A stretch of DNA of 64,000 nucleotides from Marinisporobacter sp. (GCA_025210395.1 JAOARV010000067.1:248001-312000); one strand, 5' to 3'. Positions 1 through 8,455 are shown, counted from the first letter of the stretch. Numbers and translations are program-made. The notes: a model not told the origin generated them from the letters alone.

Positions 1-283
1 GTACAATTACTCCTCCAAACACTTCTCCAATTGCCTGATGTCCAAGACATACCCCTAGTGTTGGAATATCCTTCCCAAAGGTTTTAATCATCTCCATAGA
101 TATTCCTGAATCCTTTGGAAAACCTGGTCCTGGAGAAATAATCACATGGGTAATATTCATTTTTTTTAAATCTCCTATTGTTACTTCATCATTTCTAAAA
201 ACTTTAACATCTGGATTGATTTCTCCAACATATTGATACAAATTGTAGGTAAATGAATCATAATTATCAATGATTACGATCAT
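1..283 (-). CDS. trpG: Anthranilate synthase glutamine amidotransferase subunit (partial)
   Basis: N-terminal ~94 residues of the class I glutamine amidotransferase that supplies ammonia to TrpE in the first step of tryptophan synthesis. The 3' part lies beyond the window edge. Visible motifs are the start MIVIIDNYDSFTYNL, the oxyanion-strand segment ISPGPGFP, and GVCLGHQAIGE, which carries the nucleophile Cys of the Cys-His-Glu triad. The ATG overlaps the trpE stop codon (ATGA), and a good ribosome binding site (aggagg) lies inside the end of trpE at 291-296, so the two are translationally coupled. A PabA role in folate synthesis is possible for this family, but the position behind trpE and the Trp T-box favours TrpG. 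Confidence 0.93.
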   Translation of the reverse strand, partial: MIVIIDNYDSFTYNLYQYVGEINPDVKVFRNDEVTIGDLKKMNITHVIISPGPGFPKDSGISMEMIKTFGKDIPTLGVCLGHQAIGEVFGGVIV

Positions 284-1749
284 GATAAATCCTCCTCTAC
301 TTTTTTAATAGTGTCCATAAGTGCCTTTGCTTTCCTAAGAGTCTCATCAAATTCACTTTCTGGATTTGAGTCAGCAACAATTCCTGCACCTGCCTGTATA
401 TAAGCCCTATTGTTTTTAAAAACAATAGGGCTTATAGCGATACAGGTATCCATATTTCCATTAAAACCTAGATATCCAACAGCACCTGCATATACCCCTC
501 TTTTATGATTTTCTAATTCATCAATAATTTCCATTGCCCTTATCTTTGGAGCACCTGATACAGTTCCAGCAGGAAAACAAGCTATTAAACTATCATACAT
601 ATCACAATCATCTCTCATTTTTCCAATTACATTTGATACGATATGCATTACATGAGAATACTTTTGAATCTCCATAAACTGATTGACCTCAACAGTTCCA
701 AACTCTGATATCTTTCCAATATCATTTCTTGCTAAGTCCACAAGCATCAAGTGTTCTGCTCGTTCCTTCTCGTCTTTTAGTAAAGATTCCATATGTTTTT
801 CATCTTCTTCTATATTTTTCCCTCTAGGTCTTGTACCTGCTATAGGGCAGGTCTCAACAATATCTCCCTTTACTTTCACCAGAAGTTCTGGTGATGAACC
901 TACTAAATGATATTCTCCAAAATCTATATAAAACATATATGGTGATGGATTTAAGCTTCTTAAAGTTCTATAAGCCTTAAATGGATTAATTTCTGTTTCT
1001 ATCTTTAATCTTTGTGATAATACAACTTGAAATATATCTCCATTTCTTATATACTCTTTTGCCTTTAAAACCTTTTTCATAAAAGTTTCTTTTGTTTCAT
1101 TACTCAAATAATCTATTTTCCCTGAAACTTTTCCTTGATCCTCCCTATCTAAATTATTTTTAAGTATTTCTTTTTTTATTTTCTCCAGTCTATTGATTGC
1201 ATCTTTATATTGATTTTCAACATGGCAATTGGTTGGTACATTTACAATAATCTTAATCTTTTGTTTTACATGATCATAAACAATGACCTCCTCAGTCAAT
1301 AAAAGATGTACATCTGGCATTTCTATATCATCAAAATTTATATTTTTTAATTTTTCATAATTCCTTATAACGTCATATCCTATATATCCAACTGCACCTC
1401 CAACAAAATCAGCTATCCCATCTATTTGAGCCATTTTATAATCATTCATTAAATCTTTTAATATCTTTAGTACATTTCCTTTTTTAGTAATAACTTCATT
1501 TTTTTTATAGATCATCACACGATCCCCATAACTCTTAATGATCATGAATGGATTTCTCCCAATATATGAATACCGTCCCCACTTATCGCCTCCCTCAACA
1601 CTCTCTAAAAGATAACTATTATTGTTTTTGCAAAGCTTTTTAAAAATAGTAATAGGGGTATCTATATCCCCTTCCATTTCCAGACAAATAGGAACCATCT
1701 TTGAACTTTCACTTACTATTTTAAATTTTTGGTAATCTGGATAAATCAT
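280..1749 (-). CDS. trpE: Anthranilate synthase component I
   Basis: Chorismate-binding subunit that makes anthranilate from chorismate with ammonia from TrpG; cytoplasmic. About 489 residues, normal for the family. An N-terminal anthranilate synthase domain (about 10-150) contains the LLESVEGG segment that in this family belongs to the tryptophan feedback site. The C-terminal chorismate-binding domain (about 220-485) contains SPYMFYIDFG, AGTRPRGKN and GTVSGAPKIRAMEI. The longer open frame upstream is rejected: the ATG at 1749 has a ggagtgag ribosome binding site and the extra 14 residues are unlike the family. First gene of a trpEG operon, reached only by transcripts that read through two T-box terminators. 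Confidence 0.96.
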   Translation of the reverse strand: MIYPDYQKFKIVSESSKMVPICLEMEGDIDTPITIFKKLCKNNNSYLLESVEGGDKWGRYSYIGRNPFMIIKSYGDRVMIYKKNEVITKKGNVLKILKDLMNDYKMAQIDGIADFVGGAVGYIGYDVIRNYEKLKNINFDDIEMPDVHLLLTEEVIVYDHVKQKIKIIVNVPTNCHVENQYKDAINRLEKIKKEILKNNLDREDQGKVSGKIDYLSNETKETFMKKVLKAKEYIRNGDIFQVVLSQRLKIETEINPFKAYRTLRSLNPSPYMFYIDFGEYHLVGSSPELLVKVKGDIVETCPIAGTRPRGKNIEEDEKHMESLLKDEKERAEHLMLVDLARNDIGKISEFGTVEVNQFMEIQKYSHVMHIVSNVIGKMRDDCDMYDSLIACFPAGTVSGAPKIRAMEIIDELENHKRGVYAGAVGYLGFNGNMDTCIAISPIVFKNNRAYIQAGAGIVADSNPESEFDETLRKAKALMDTIKKVEEDLS

Positions 1750-1774
1750 ATTCTCACTCCTCATATATGAAATA

Positions 1775-1860
1775 AAAAAAAAGCATTTCATCCCTATAAT
1801 TAGGGACGAAATGCTTTACATTCCGCGTTGCCACCCATGTTAGAAATAATACTATCCTAA
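1775..1860 (-). ncRNA. Second T-box antiterminator/terminator module without its own Stem I
   Basis: A second T-box core GGGTGGCAACGCGG (about 1826-1839) is followed by a second terminator hairpin (1781-1816) ending in a long T-run just before the trpE ribosome binding site. Only about 25 nt separate the end of the first terminator and its T-run from this module, far too few for a Stem I. The leader is therefore a partial tandem: one specifier domain and two antiterminator/terminator units in series. The two hairpins have closely similar stems (..CATTTCGTCC.. in both), which suggests local duplication. Confidence 0.85.
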
Positions 1861-1884
1861 ATAAATAACAAAACAATCCAAAAT

Positions 1885-2178
1885 AAAAAACACTTCATCC
1901 TATATTTAGGACGAAATGTTTATATTCCGCGTTGCCACCTATTATTAGATAGTATTTCTATCTCACTCTTCATAAGTACGGAAATAGATTCATCTATTTC
2001 GATACCCTGTCTCTATAACGTAAGACCTACGGCAAGTGATACTCTCTGATGATTTCACACTGCTTCTCATGGAACCATTCAGTAAACAATCCACATCAGG
2101 CTTCCACCATCCCCGACTCGCTATACCTTCATGTTTTACCTACTTTTTCCATTCATCGAATTTTATTACGATATCTTT
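1885..2178 (-). ncRNA. T-box riboswitch (tRNA-Trp responsive), upstream complete module
   Basis: Reading on the minus strand, Stem I begins near 2155. Its base pairs ATGGAA (2147-2152) with TTCCAT (2069-2074). The codon TGG (2075-2077) lies directly 5' of the closing strand, opposite an AGTA motif, so the specifier is UGG (tryptophan), which fits trpE. The T-box core GGTGGCAACGCGG (about 1926-1938) follows, then a terminator hairpin at 1885-1920 with a T-run. Known mechanism: uncharged tRNA-Trp pairs with the specifier and T-box bulge and favours the antiterminator over the terminator. Confidence 0.9.
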
Positions 2179-2184
2179 TTTAAA

Positions 2185-2213
2185 ATTATAATCTCAATTC
2201 TGAATTTTGTCAA
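2185..2213 (-). promoter_or_regulatory. Sigma-A promoter of the trp operon
   Basis: TTGACA (2208-2213) and TATAAT (2185-2190) on the minus strand, both perfect consensus with a 17-bp spacer. This predicts a transcription start near 2178, just before the T-box Stem I. A strong promoter upstream of an attenuator is the usual arrangement for T-box operons. Confidence 0.9.
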
Positions 2214-2234
2214 CAATATTCCAAAAATAAATTT

Positions 2235-2951
2235 TTATCTATTTTTTAGTTTTTCTAATTCTTCTTGAGTTAACTCTTTATATTCTCCCAGCTCTAAATC
2301 CTTATCTAATTTCAAATCTCCCATGGCAATCCTCTTTAAATAAGTTACTTTTTTGCCAACAGATTCAAACATCCTTTTTACTTGGTGAAATTTTCCTTCA
2401 TAAATAGTTAGTTCGATTTCTGATATTTCATCACCCTTAATAATATTTAATTCAGCTGGCAATGTTTTATATCCATCCTCTAATGTAACTCCATTTTTAA
2501 AGGCTATTTGATCTTTTTCATCTACGATTCCCTCAATATGTGCATAATAAGTCTTTGGTACATGCTTTTTAGGAGATAGTAGCTCGTGAGAGAGTTTTCC
2601 ATCATTTGTAAGAATCAATAATCCTTCTGTATCTTTATCTAATCGCCCTACTGGAAAGGGTTCAAATATATGATAAGCTGGATCTAGTAAATCTACTACT
2701 GTTTCCATCCTTGAATCAAAAGTAGCTGAAATCACTCCCTGAGGTTTATTCATCATAATGTAAACAACTTCTCTGTAAACTAATTTCACCCCATCAATTT
2801 CTATATGATTTTCATAAGGATCTATATGCATGCTACTATCCTTTATAACTTTTTCATCTACCTTTACTCTTCCCTTTTTAATAATGCTTTTTATCTCTTT
2901 TCTAGTTCCATAGCCCATATTGCTAAGTACCTTATCAAGTCTTTTTCCCAT
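2235..2951 (-). CDS. rsuA: Pseudouridine synthase, RsuA/RluB/E/F family
   Basis: Isomerises a specific uridine in rRNA to pseudouridine; the RsuA type acts on 16S rRNA. An N-terminal S4 RNA-binding domain (about 1-48) precedes the catalytic domain. The signature VGRLDKDTEGLLILTNDG contains the catalytic aspartate at residue 105. At 238 residues, length and lack of a long C-terminal tail fit RsuA-like enzymes of Gram-positives, but the target uridine cannot be read from the sequence. Start at ATG 2951, with aggagg 12 bases upstream. It follows the rsmF-like gene by 16 bases, so two rRNA modification enzymes are co-transcribed. Confidence 0.9.
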   Translation of the reverse strand: MGKRLDKVLSNMGYGTRKEIKSIIKKGRVKVDEKVIKDSSMHIDPYENHIEIDGVKLVYREVVYIMMNKPQGVISATFDSRMETVVDLLDPAYHIFEPFPVGRLDKDTEGLLILTNDGKLSHELLSPKKHVPKTYYAHIEGIVDEKDQIAFKNGVTLEDGYKTLPAELNIIKGDEISEIELTIYEGKFHQVKRMFESVGKKVTYLKRIAMGDLKLDKDLELGEYKELTQEELEKLKNR

Positions 2952-2967
2952 AGTCTATAAGTACCTC

Positions 2968-4326
2968 CTAATCCATCCAGCGCCATGCTGCTGGGTAATA
3001 GTTTTTGAGCATATTTCCTGTTTGCTTTGCCCATCCTAATGGAAAATGATCTACACAAACAAGGGTCCATCCCTTTTCTCCACCTATATTTAAGGTTTCT
3101 CCTTTTAAATATTTAATAACGTCTATATCATCTTTTTTTAAATTCACCATTCTTTTAACATCTTTACAAGTTAGACCCATTGCCAAAGCATGGCTTGGCT
3201 CAAATCTATTTTTCTTAAAAGTACCTAAAAACCACCCTGATCTTAAAACCTTTAATCCCTTTAACTGTGGTAAACCTTTTGGTACTAAATAAAGCTTATC
3301 ACTATATATTTCAAATAGTCCTTCTATCTTTATGTTTAAGCTTTCCTTCACAAATTCATAAAATTCCTTTAAAGGTTTTATCTTTGATTTCTTTCCTTCC
3401 TCAAAAGAAATGTTTTCTCCTGATTCTTTTTCTAAAAGGGATAAAAAATGTCCTTCTCCATTTAGCTTATGTGGCCACAATCTTGCGCATTTCTCTAACT
3501 CTTTTTCACCTTGAGCCCACTCAGGCATACCTTTTGATAGTCCATGACTTTTAGGTATATTTTCCACATGGAAGCTTTCATGATTCTCTAGAAAATTTTT
3601 GATAGTGCCTTCATTTTCCTCTGGAGAGAAGGTACACGTAGAATAAAGTAATCTTCCACTATTTTTTAACATCCCTTCACTATTTTCTAAAATTTGTTTT
3701 TGTATAGGTACATAATAGCTTTCATCATTTTTTTCCCAACTCTTTACCATAGATGGATCTTTTCTAAACATGCCTTCTCCTGAACAAGGAGCATCTACTA
3801 ATATTTTGTCAAAATAATTTTCAAAATATTTTCTTATCTTTTCTGGTGTTTCATTCGTAACAATAGCATTCTTAACTCCAAATAATTCCATGTTCTTAAT
3901 TAATGCCTTTACTCTACTCATATTGATATCATTTGTAATCAATGCACCCTCGCCCTTAAGCTTTGCAGCAATTTGTACTGATTTTCCTCCAGGCGCAGCA
4001 CATAAGTCTAGTACTTTTTCATGAGGATTAGGATTTAATATCTCTACAGGCGCCATAGCACTAGGTTCTTGAATGTAATATAATCCCGCATGATAATAAG
4101 GGTGCTTTGCAGGTCTTTCTCCCTCTTCAAAATAAAATCCATCTTCACACCAAGGAATAGGTGTTAATTTGAATGGTGAAATTTTTTTAAAATCTTCTAT
4201 AGAAATTTTTAAGGTATTTACTCTTAATCCTTGAAATTTTTCATTTTCATAGGATTTTAAAAAGGATTCAAATTCATTACCTAATAGTTGCTTCATTTTA
4301 TTTGAAAATTTCTGGGGTAAATACAT
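2968..4326 (-). CDS. rsmF: 16S rRNA m5C methyltransferase, RsmB/RsmF (NOL1/NOP2/Sun) family
   Basis: S-adenosylmethionine-dependent rRNA cytosine C5 methyltransferase of 452 residues. The SAM-binding motif CAAPGGKS starts at residue 109. DAPCSGEGMF carries the motif IV Cys181, and YSTCTFSPEENE carries Cys231, the position of the covalent nucleophile in this family. The C-terminal ~150 residues (from about 300) match the layout of RsmF/YebU-type proteins, with extra RNA-binding domains after the Rossmann core. RsmF versus another m5C enzyme of the family is an inference from that C-terminal part. Start ATG preceded by aaggagag. Upstream of and probably co-transcribed with the rsuA-like gene. 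Confidence 0.9.
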   Translation of the reverse strand: MYLPQKFSNKMKQLLGNEFESFLKSYENEKFQGLRVNTLKISIEDFKKISPFKLTPIPWCEDGFYFEEGERPAKHPYYHAGLYYIQEPSAMAPVEILNPNPHEKVLDLCAAPGGKSVQIAAKLKGEGALITNDINMSRVKALIKNMELFGVKNAIVTNETPEKIRKYFENYFDKILVDAPCSGEGMFRKDPSMVKSWEKNDESYYVPIQKQILENSEGMLKNSGRLLYSTCTFSPEENEGTIKNFLENHESFHVENIPKSHGLSKGMPEWAQGEKELEKCARLWPHKLNGEGHFLSLLEKESGENISFEEGKKSKIKPLKEFYEFVKESLNIKIEGLFEIYSDKLYLVPKGLPQLKGLKVLRSGWFLGTFKKNRFEPSHALAMGLTCKDVKRMVNLKKDDIDVIKYLKGETLNIGGEKGWTLVCVDHFPLGWAKQTGNMLKNYYPAAWRWMD

Positions 4327-4382
4327 ATTGTCTCTCCTTTTTCTATATTTTCTATCCTTGACAAACTTTGGACAAAACTATA

Positions 4383-4402
4383 CCCACCTTCAATAGGTGG
4401 GC
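4383..4402 (-). terminator. Hairpin after pssA
   Basis: GCCCACC/GGTGGG stem with a 5-nt loop, immediately after the pssA stop on the minus strand. The downstream T-run is weak (tatagtttt), so termination may be partial. Confidence 0.6.
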
Positions 4403-4406
4403 TAAA

Positions 4407-4922
4407 TTATCTTTTTTTCAACTTAATTTTCTTACTTACCATAGCATAAGATAGAAATAGCATAGACACTAGCATAAAATATAAATTTGTTCCATATCTC
4501 GTAGAGTAAAGGGACATTGCAGCCACAAGACCACCACAAAGGGTTATTGGAATTCCCATATATACACCCTCAAATTCCATAATATTATATCTAGCTAATC
4601 TTACTGTACCACAAAGTACAAAAACTAATGTAACAACAATCCCTATATCTCCTGTTTCCATTAGATTTAAATGCCACATCAACAATGCTGGTGCTACACC
4701 AAAAGAAATTAAATCACATAGTGAATCTAATTCTTTTCCAAACTCACTTACCACATCTAATTTTCTTGCTAATTTTCCATCCATTCTGTCCATCATTCCT
4801 GCAATAATAATTAAGGTTGCTGATAAAACATATCCTTCATTAAATATTGCAAGAATTGCTAATATGCCCAATGTTAAATTAAAAAGTGTAAACATATTGG
4901 GTATTTGTTTCTTATACTTCAC
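4407..4922 (-). CDS. pssA: CDP-diacylglycerol--serine O-phosphatidyltransferase
   Basis: Membrane enzyme that makes phosphatidylserine from CDP-diacylglycerol and serine, the precursor of phosphatidylethanolamine. The CDP-alcohol phosphatidyltransferase signature D-G-x2-A-R-x8-G-x3-D-x3-D is seen as DRMDGKLARKLDVVSEFGKELDSLCD. Several hydrophobic segments follow, giving a multi-pass protein. Start is uncertain: the frame opens at ATG 4970, but GTG 4922 sits 5 bases after ggggaga and begins right before the conserved KKQIPNMFTLFNLTLG, as in other PssA. ATG 4940 (aaggga) is a third option. No decarboxylase gene (psd) is adjacent. Confidence 0.88.
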   Translation of the reverse strand: MKYKKQIPNMFTLFNLTLGILAILAIFNEGYVLSATLIIIAGMMDRMDGKLARKLDVVSEFGKELDSLCDLISFGVAPALLMWHLNLMETGDIGIVVTLVFVLCGTVRLARYNIMEFEGVYMGIPITLCGGLVAAMSLYSTRYGTNLYFMLVSMLFLSYAMVSKKIKLKKR

Positions 4923-5199
4923 ATTTTCTCCCCCTATCATAATTCCCTTGTGGTACTTATTCCCCTTCATTAGAAAATAAATTTTATTCTATATCCTATT
5001 TTTATTATAATATTATATGAAGATGGATAATATATCTACTATATATACCATTGTACCGTAATTTTTTTATTCTTTAAAGGTTTTTTTGTGGTATTTTTTA
5101 TGTTGTTGTTATATAATTACAATTGAGTAGATAAATTCATATATTAAGTTGTACATTGTTTTAGTTTTATCTTTTTAGTATGCTATATATTTATTTATG

Positions 5200-5208
5200 T
5201 GTTATACT
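5200..5208 (+). promoter_or_regulatory. Extended -10 promoter candidate for fba
   Basis: TGTTATACT, an extended -10 (TGn plus TATACT), lies about 70 bases before the fba ATG. No good -35 is visible at 17 bp, which is acceptable for extended -10 promoters. The rest of the 4923-5278 gap is very AT-rich and shows no gene or clear structured RNA. Confidence 0.45.
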
Positions 5209-5278
5209 AATTTTATTCTTTTATTTTACTTTTTAGATTTTTTTATCATTATGCTTTAAATACATAGGAGGTTTTATT

Positions 5279-6211
5279 ATGCCACTCATTACATCAACAC
5301 AAATGTTTAAGAATGCCCGTGAAGGACAATATGCCGTAGGTGCATTCAATGTAAATAATATGGAAATTATTCAAGGGATTGTAGAAGCTGCAAAAATAGA
5401 AAAGTCCCCTCTTATTCTTCAAGTTTCTGCTGGTGCAAGAAAATATGCTAACTCTATTTATCTGAAAAAACTTGTTGAAGCCGCTATGGAGGATAGTGGA
5501 CTTGATATTGTTCTACACCTTGACCATGGTGAAAGCTTTGAAATCTGTAAAGCATGTATTGATGATGGATTTTCTTCTGTAATGATTGATGGATCTAAGT
5601 ATCCCTTTGAAGAAAACATCGCCCTTACGAAAAAGGTAGTAGAATATGCTCATGCAAAAGGCGTTGTGGTAGAGGCTGAACTTGGAAAACTTGCAGGAAT
5701 TGAAGATGCTGTAAATGTTAGTGCCAAAGATGCTACCTTCACAGATCCTGATGAAGCCGTAGAATTCGTAGAAAGAACAGGTGTCGATTCCCTTGCTATT
5801 GCCATAGGTACTAGTCACGGTGCATACAAATTCAAAGGAGAACCAAAATTAGATTTTGAAAGATTAGAAACCATTACAAAGCTTCTTCCAAATACACCAC
5901 TAGTTTTACATGGTGCTTCTACAGTTCTTCCAGAGTTTGTAAAGCATTGTAACGAATATGGCGGAGAAATCCCAGGAGCTCAAGGTGTTCCAGAAGATAT
6001 GATTAGAAAAGCTTCAAAGCTTGGGGTATGTAAAGTAAATATTGATACCGACTTGAGACTTGCTATGACTGCTGCTGTTAGAAAATTTTTAGTAGAAAAT
6101 CCTTCTGTATTTGATCCTAGAAAATATTTAGGTCCTGCAAGAGAGGGTATTCAAAAAATGGTTCAACATAAAATGAGAAATGTTTTGGGTTCAAGCAATA
6201 AATTAAGATAA
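5279..6211 (+). CDS. fba: Class II fructose-1,6-bisphosphate aldolase
   Basis: Zinc-dependent glycolytic aldolase that cleaves fructose 1,6-bisphosphate to dihydroxyacetone phosphate and glyceraldehyde 3-phosphate; cytoplasmic. 310 residues. Metal and catalytic motifs are present: VLHLDHGESFE (Asp/His), VVEAELGKLAG, GTSHGAYKF and VLHGAST, plus KVNIDTDLR near the phosphate site. A very good ribosome binding site (aggagg) lies 7 bases before the ATG. Its dihydroxyacetone phosphate connects to the glycerol and plsY pathways encoded nearby, but it is a separate monocistronic unit. Confidence 0.96.
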   Translation: MPLITSTQMFKNAREGQYAVGAFNVNNMEIIQGIVEAAKIEKSPLILQVSAGARKYANSIYLKKLVEAAMEDSGLDIVLHLDHGESFEICKACIDDGFSSVMIDGSKYPFEENIALTKKVVEYAHAKGVVVEAELGKLAGIEDAVNVSAKDATFTDPDEAVEFVERTGVDSLAIAIGTSHGAYKFKGEPKLDFERLETITKLLPNTPLVLHGASTVLPEFVKHCNEYGGEIPGAQGVPEDMIRKASKLGVCKVNIDTDLRLAMTAAVRKFLVENPSVFDPRKYLGPAREGIQKMVQHKMRNVLGSSNKLR

Positions 6212-6215
6212 TCAC

Positions 6216-6234
6216 TGGCCAGGACATCCTGGCT
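6216..6234 (+). terminator. Hairpin after fba
   Basis: GCCAGGA/TCCTGGC stem with a very short loop, directly after the fba stop and followed by attttctat-like sequence. The T-tract is weak, so readthrough into the NUDIX gene is possible. Confidence 0.5.
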
Positions 6235-6279
6235 ATTTCTATCTTTTCAATAAAGACTTTTTTATAAGGAGTGCTTACT

Positions 6280-6666
6280 ATGAAAACAGCTGCCATTGGC
6301 ATCGTTATTAAGGATGATGAATTCCTTTTGGTAAAAAGAAGATGGCATCCTTTAGTTTGGGCCCCACCAGGAGGATTTTTAGATCCAGGAGAAACTCATA
6401 TAGAAACTGTCCTTCGTGAAGTATGGGAAGAAACAGGTGTACAGTGTAAAGTCTTAGAAAAAGTTCATGATTTTATTTATGACAATGGATATGGTGAAGC
6501 TCATATTCATGTATATGTTTGTGAATATATTTCAGGAGAACTTCAATGTAGCTTTGAAAGTAGTGATGTAAAATGGTTTACTATTGATCATCTTCCAAAT
6601 CCTATTTCTCCAGAGAGAGAAGTTTTTGAAAAAGCTCTTAATATTTCAAATAAAAAGCTGGCATAA
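6280..6666 (+). CDS. NUDIX hydrolase
   Basis: Hydrolase of nucleoside diphosphate-linked compounds, 128 residues. The NUDIX box G-x5-E-x7-REUxEExGU is complete: it starts at GGFLDPGETH and ends at REVWEETGV. The open frame begins at GTG 6271, but aaggag at 6266-6271 makes ATG 6280 the natural start. The substrate cannot be assigned. The strand GIVIKDDEFLLVKR and the short length resemble ADP-ribose pyrophosphatase or MutT-like housecleaning enzymes. Downstream of fba on the same strand. Confidence 0.9.
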   Translation: MKTAAIGIVIKDDEFLLVKRRWHPLVWAPPGGFLDPGETHIETVLREVWEETGVQCKVLEKVHDFIYDNGYGEAHIHVYVCEYISGELQCSFESSDVKWFTIDHLPNPISPEREVFEKALNISNKKLA

Positions 6667-6680
6667 TATTTGCCAGCTTT
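6654..6680. terminator. Bidirectional terminator between the NUDIX and cyclophilin genes
   Basis: Stem aaagctggca/tgccagcttt with a 7-nt loop. It overlaps the NUDIX stop codon and lies just beyond the stop of the convergent cyclophilin gene. A/T runs on both sides suit both directions. Confidence 0.8.
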
Positions 6681-6685
6681 TCTCT

Positions 6686-7204
6686 TTAAAGCTTCTCAGG
6701 TTCAGGATATTCTTCTCCGAATAACTCCACTGTCACACTTTCCATTTTTTCTTCCTCTAATGGCTTATCTTGAAAATTTGTTTTTACAGCTGCAATGCGA
6801 TCTACTTCTTCTATTCCTTCTATCACTTTACCAAAAGCTGCATATTGTCCATCAAGATGTGGAGAGTCTTGATGCATAATAAAGAACTGGGACCCTGCTG
6901 AATCAGGCTGAGCAGATCTTGCCATTGAAAGAACACCTTTGGTATGCTTTAAATCATTTTCAAAGCCATTCATACTGAATTCACCTTTAATAGAATATCC
7001 AGGACCTCCAATACCTATGCCTTTTGGACATCCTCCTTGTATCATAAACCCAGCTATTACCCTATGGAAAATCAATCCATCATAATAACCTTTCTTTACT
7101 AAATCTATAAAATTGTTTACCGTATTTGGTGCCACACCTGGATACAATTCTATTTTGATTTCATTTCCAATTTCCATTTTGATCGTTACAATAGGATTTT
7201 TCAT
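6686..7204 (-). CDS. Peptidyl-prolyl cis-trans isomerase, cyclophilin type
   Basis: Cytoplasmic cyclophilin-like prolyl isomerase of 172 residues; no signal peptide. The family motif FHRVIAGFMIQGGCPKGIGIGGPGY holds the catalytic Arg and the Phe/Met/Gln residues of the active site. SMARSAQPDSAGSQFFIM and HLDGQYAAFGKVIEGIE complete the fold. The frame opens at a GTG (7210), but ATG 7204 is better placed after ggaag. Convergent with the NUDIX gene. Confidence 0.93.
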   Translation of the reverse strand: MKNPIVTIKMEIGNEIKIELYPGVAPNTVNNFIDLVKKGYYDGLIFHRVIAGFMIQGGCPKGIGIGGPGYSIKGEFSMNGFENDLKHTKGVLSMARSAQPDSAGSQFFIMHQDSPHLDGQYAAFGKVIEGIEEVDRIAAVKTNFQDKPLEEEKMESVTVELFGEEYPEPEKL

Positions 7205-7366
7205 ATTCACTCTTCCTTTCTTTTTTCCCTTTACTCTCTATTCATTTTTACTACATTTTGGGTTTATATGCAAGATAAGTTTTCACTCGTAATATAAACT
7301 TAACACAGATTCTCTTTACACCTCTATAGAATAAATAGTATTATATTGATAATCTCTTATGTCCAT

Positions 7367-7385
7367 ACATATATATAATATATGT
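7367..7385 (+). promoter_or_regulatory. Palindrome, candidate operator of the XRE regulator
   Basis: ACATATAT-N3-ATATATGT lies about 50 bases upstream of the XRE-type gene and downstream of a weak TTTACA/TATTAT promoter (about 7315-7344). The position suits autoregulation, but such AT-rich palindromes also arise by chance. Confidence 0.3.
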
Positions 7386-7436
7386 GAAAGCAAACCCAAA
7401 TATTGAGGAAAATACTTATCTAAGGAGGAATTCTAT

Positions 7437-7646
7437 ATGATCAATGGTCTTAAGATCAGAGAATTACGCTTGAAGAAAGGATATACCTCTCGAGATTTGG
7501 CCACTCTTAGCAAATTATCTAAAAGCTATGTTGAAGAACTTGAAAGAGGAGATAAAATTAACCCAAGTTTTTCTACAGTTGAAAAACTAGCAGACGCATT
7601 AAATGTATTGATAGATGATTTGCGCTGTTCTGTAGAATGTGTATAA
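7437..7646 (+). CDS. XRE-family helix-turn-helix regulator (single domain)
   Basis: 69-residue DNA-binding protein consisting only of a Cro/CI-type HTH. The pattern LRLKKGYTSRDLATLSKLS, then SYVEELERGDKINPSFSTVEKLADAL, is typical of helices 1-5 of the domain. An excellent aaggagg site precedes the ATG. It stands alone between divergent and convergent neighbours, so its regulon is unknown. The small size and lack of a ligand domain suggest a simple repressor, perhaps of its own gene through the palindrome upstream. Confidence 0.88.
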   Translation: MINGLKIRELRLKKGYTSRDLATLSKLSKSYVEELERGDKINPSFSTVEKLADALNVLIDDLRCSVECV

Positions 7647-7660
7647 AAATTTTTCAATCT

Positions 7661-7693
7661 AGCGGCAACCCCTCTACGGTTGCTGTTATTTTT
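7661..7693 (+). terminator. Terminator after the XRE gene
   Basis: Stem agc-ggcaacc/ggttg-ctgtt with a 7-nt loop followed by attttt. It overlaps the 3' end of the convergent membrane protein gene. Confidence 0.75.
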
Positions 7694-8378
7694 CACGTAT
7701 ACCCTTTCCTTTATGGCATGCAATCCCCCCTAAAATCACCATAATTCCTACAAACCAGACAATCGTTTTTTTTGCAATATCATTAAAAAATCCTAGAGGG
7801 AGCATTTGAATTAATATATCTGTTTTAGGATTTAACAGCCATAAATCATTATTAAAAAGAAGCTTATGAAAATATGTAAAATACTTATAGAAATTGATTT
7901 GTATCAATATAAAAAGAATGGTTATGCTTCCTAAAGATAATATACTCGCACCTTTTAAGCTTCTATAAATATCTTTTTCTATTTTTTCTGATTTTTTCAT
8001 CAAAACAATTAAAGACATTCCTATAAAGAAGATTCCTATTTTTTGTAAATTATATCCTTTTTGAAATAGCTTTTTTACATCTACCATATGTAATTTTTCA
8101 CGATTTCCAAATACCTCCTTATCTTGCTCATTAATTTTTGCATGTATATTTATATTTCCCTCTTCATTCTTTAAATAATCAATTATTTTTCCTACGATTT
8201 TACTTAACTCTTTTTTTTCTATTTTTGTATTTTCTTCTATATGATATTTTTCAAATTCCTTTAAATAAAAATCTTTATCAAGGGCATAGGCTTGAAGAAT
8301 CGTTAATAATAAAACAATTGGTAAGCTTATGATAATCAATCCTTGGCTGATCCTACAAAAGTATTTCTTTTTTTTCAA
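7686..8378 (-). CDS. lit: TIGR01906/DUF1461 membrane protein, Lit-type lipoprotein intramolecular transacylase
   Basis: 230-residue protein with four predicted membrane segments (about 12-32, 112-128, 147-165, 203-222) and one extracytoplasmic loop after the first. It carries the TIGR01906 hallmarks REKLHMVDVKKLF (His97) and YFHKLLFNNDLWLLNP (His171). To my knowledge this family includes Lit, which moves an acyl chain within a lipoprotein to give the lyso form, with two invariant histidines in the active site. Assigning this protein to that activity is an inference from family membership. TTG start with ggagaagg upstream. The next gene upstream on the same strand encodes a lipoprotein. Confidence 0.75.
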   Translation of the reverse strand: MKKKKYFCRISQGLIIISLPIVLLLTILQAYALDKDFYLKEFEKYHIEENTKIEKKELSKIVGKIIDYLKNEEGNINIHAKINEQDKEVFGNREKLHMVDVKKLFQKGYNLQKIGIFFIGMSLIVLMKKSEKIEKDIYRSLKGASILSLGSITILFILIQINFYKYFTYFHKLLFNNDLWLLNPKTDILIQMLPLGFFNDIAKKTIVWFVGIMVILGGIACHKGKGIREK

Positions 8379-8455
8379 TCTACCTTCTCCATTCTTGTAA
8401 AATTTTTTCTTCTTTCTATATTTATAGCCAAAGATAAAAAAATTATGATTTTTTA

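Noticed and set aside
4923-5278. Possible riboswitch upstream of fba
   Set aside because: The gap is long but extremely AT-rich, without conserved riboswitch cores or a terminator hairpin before the ribosome binding site.
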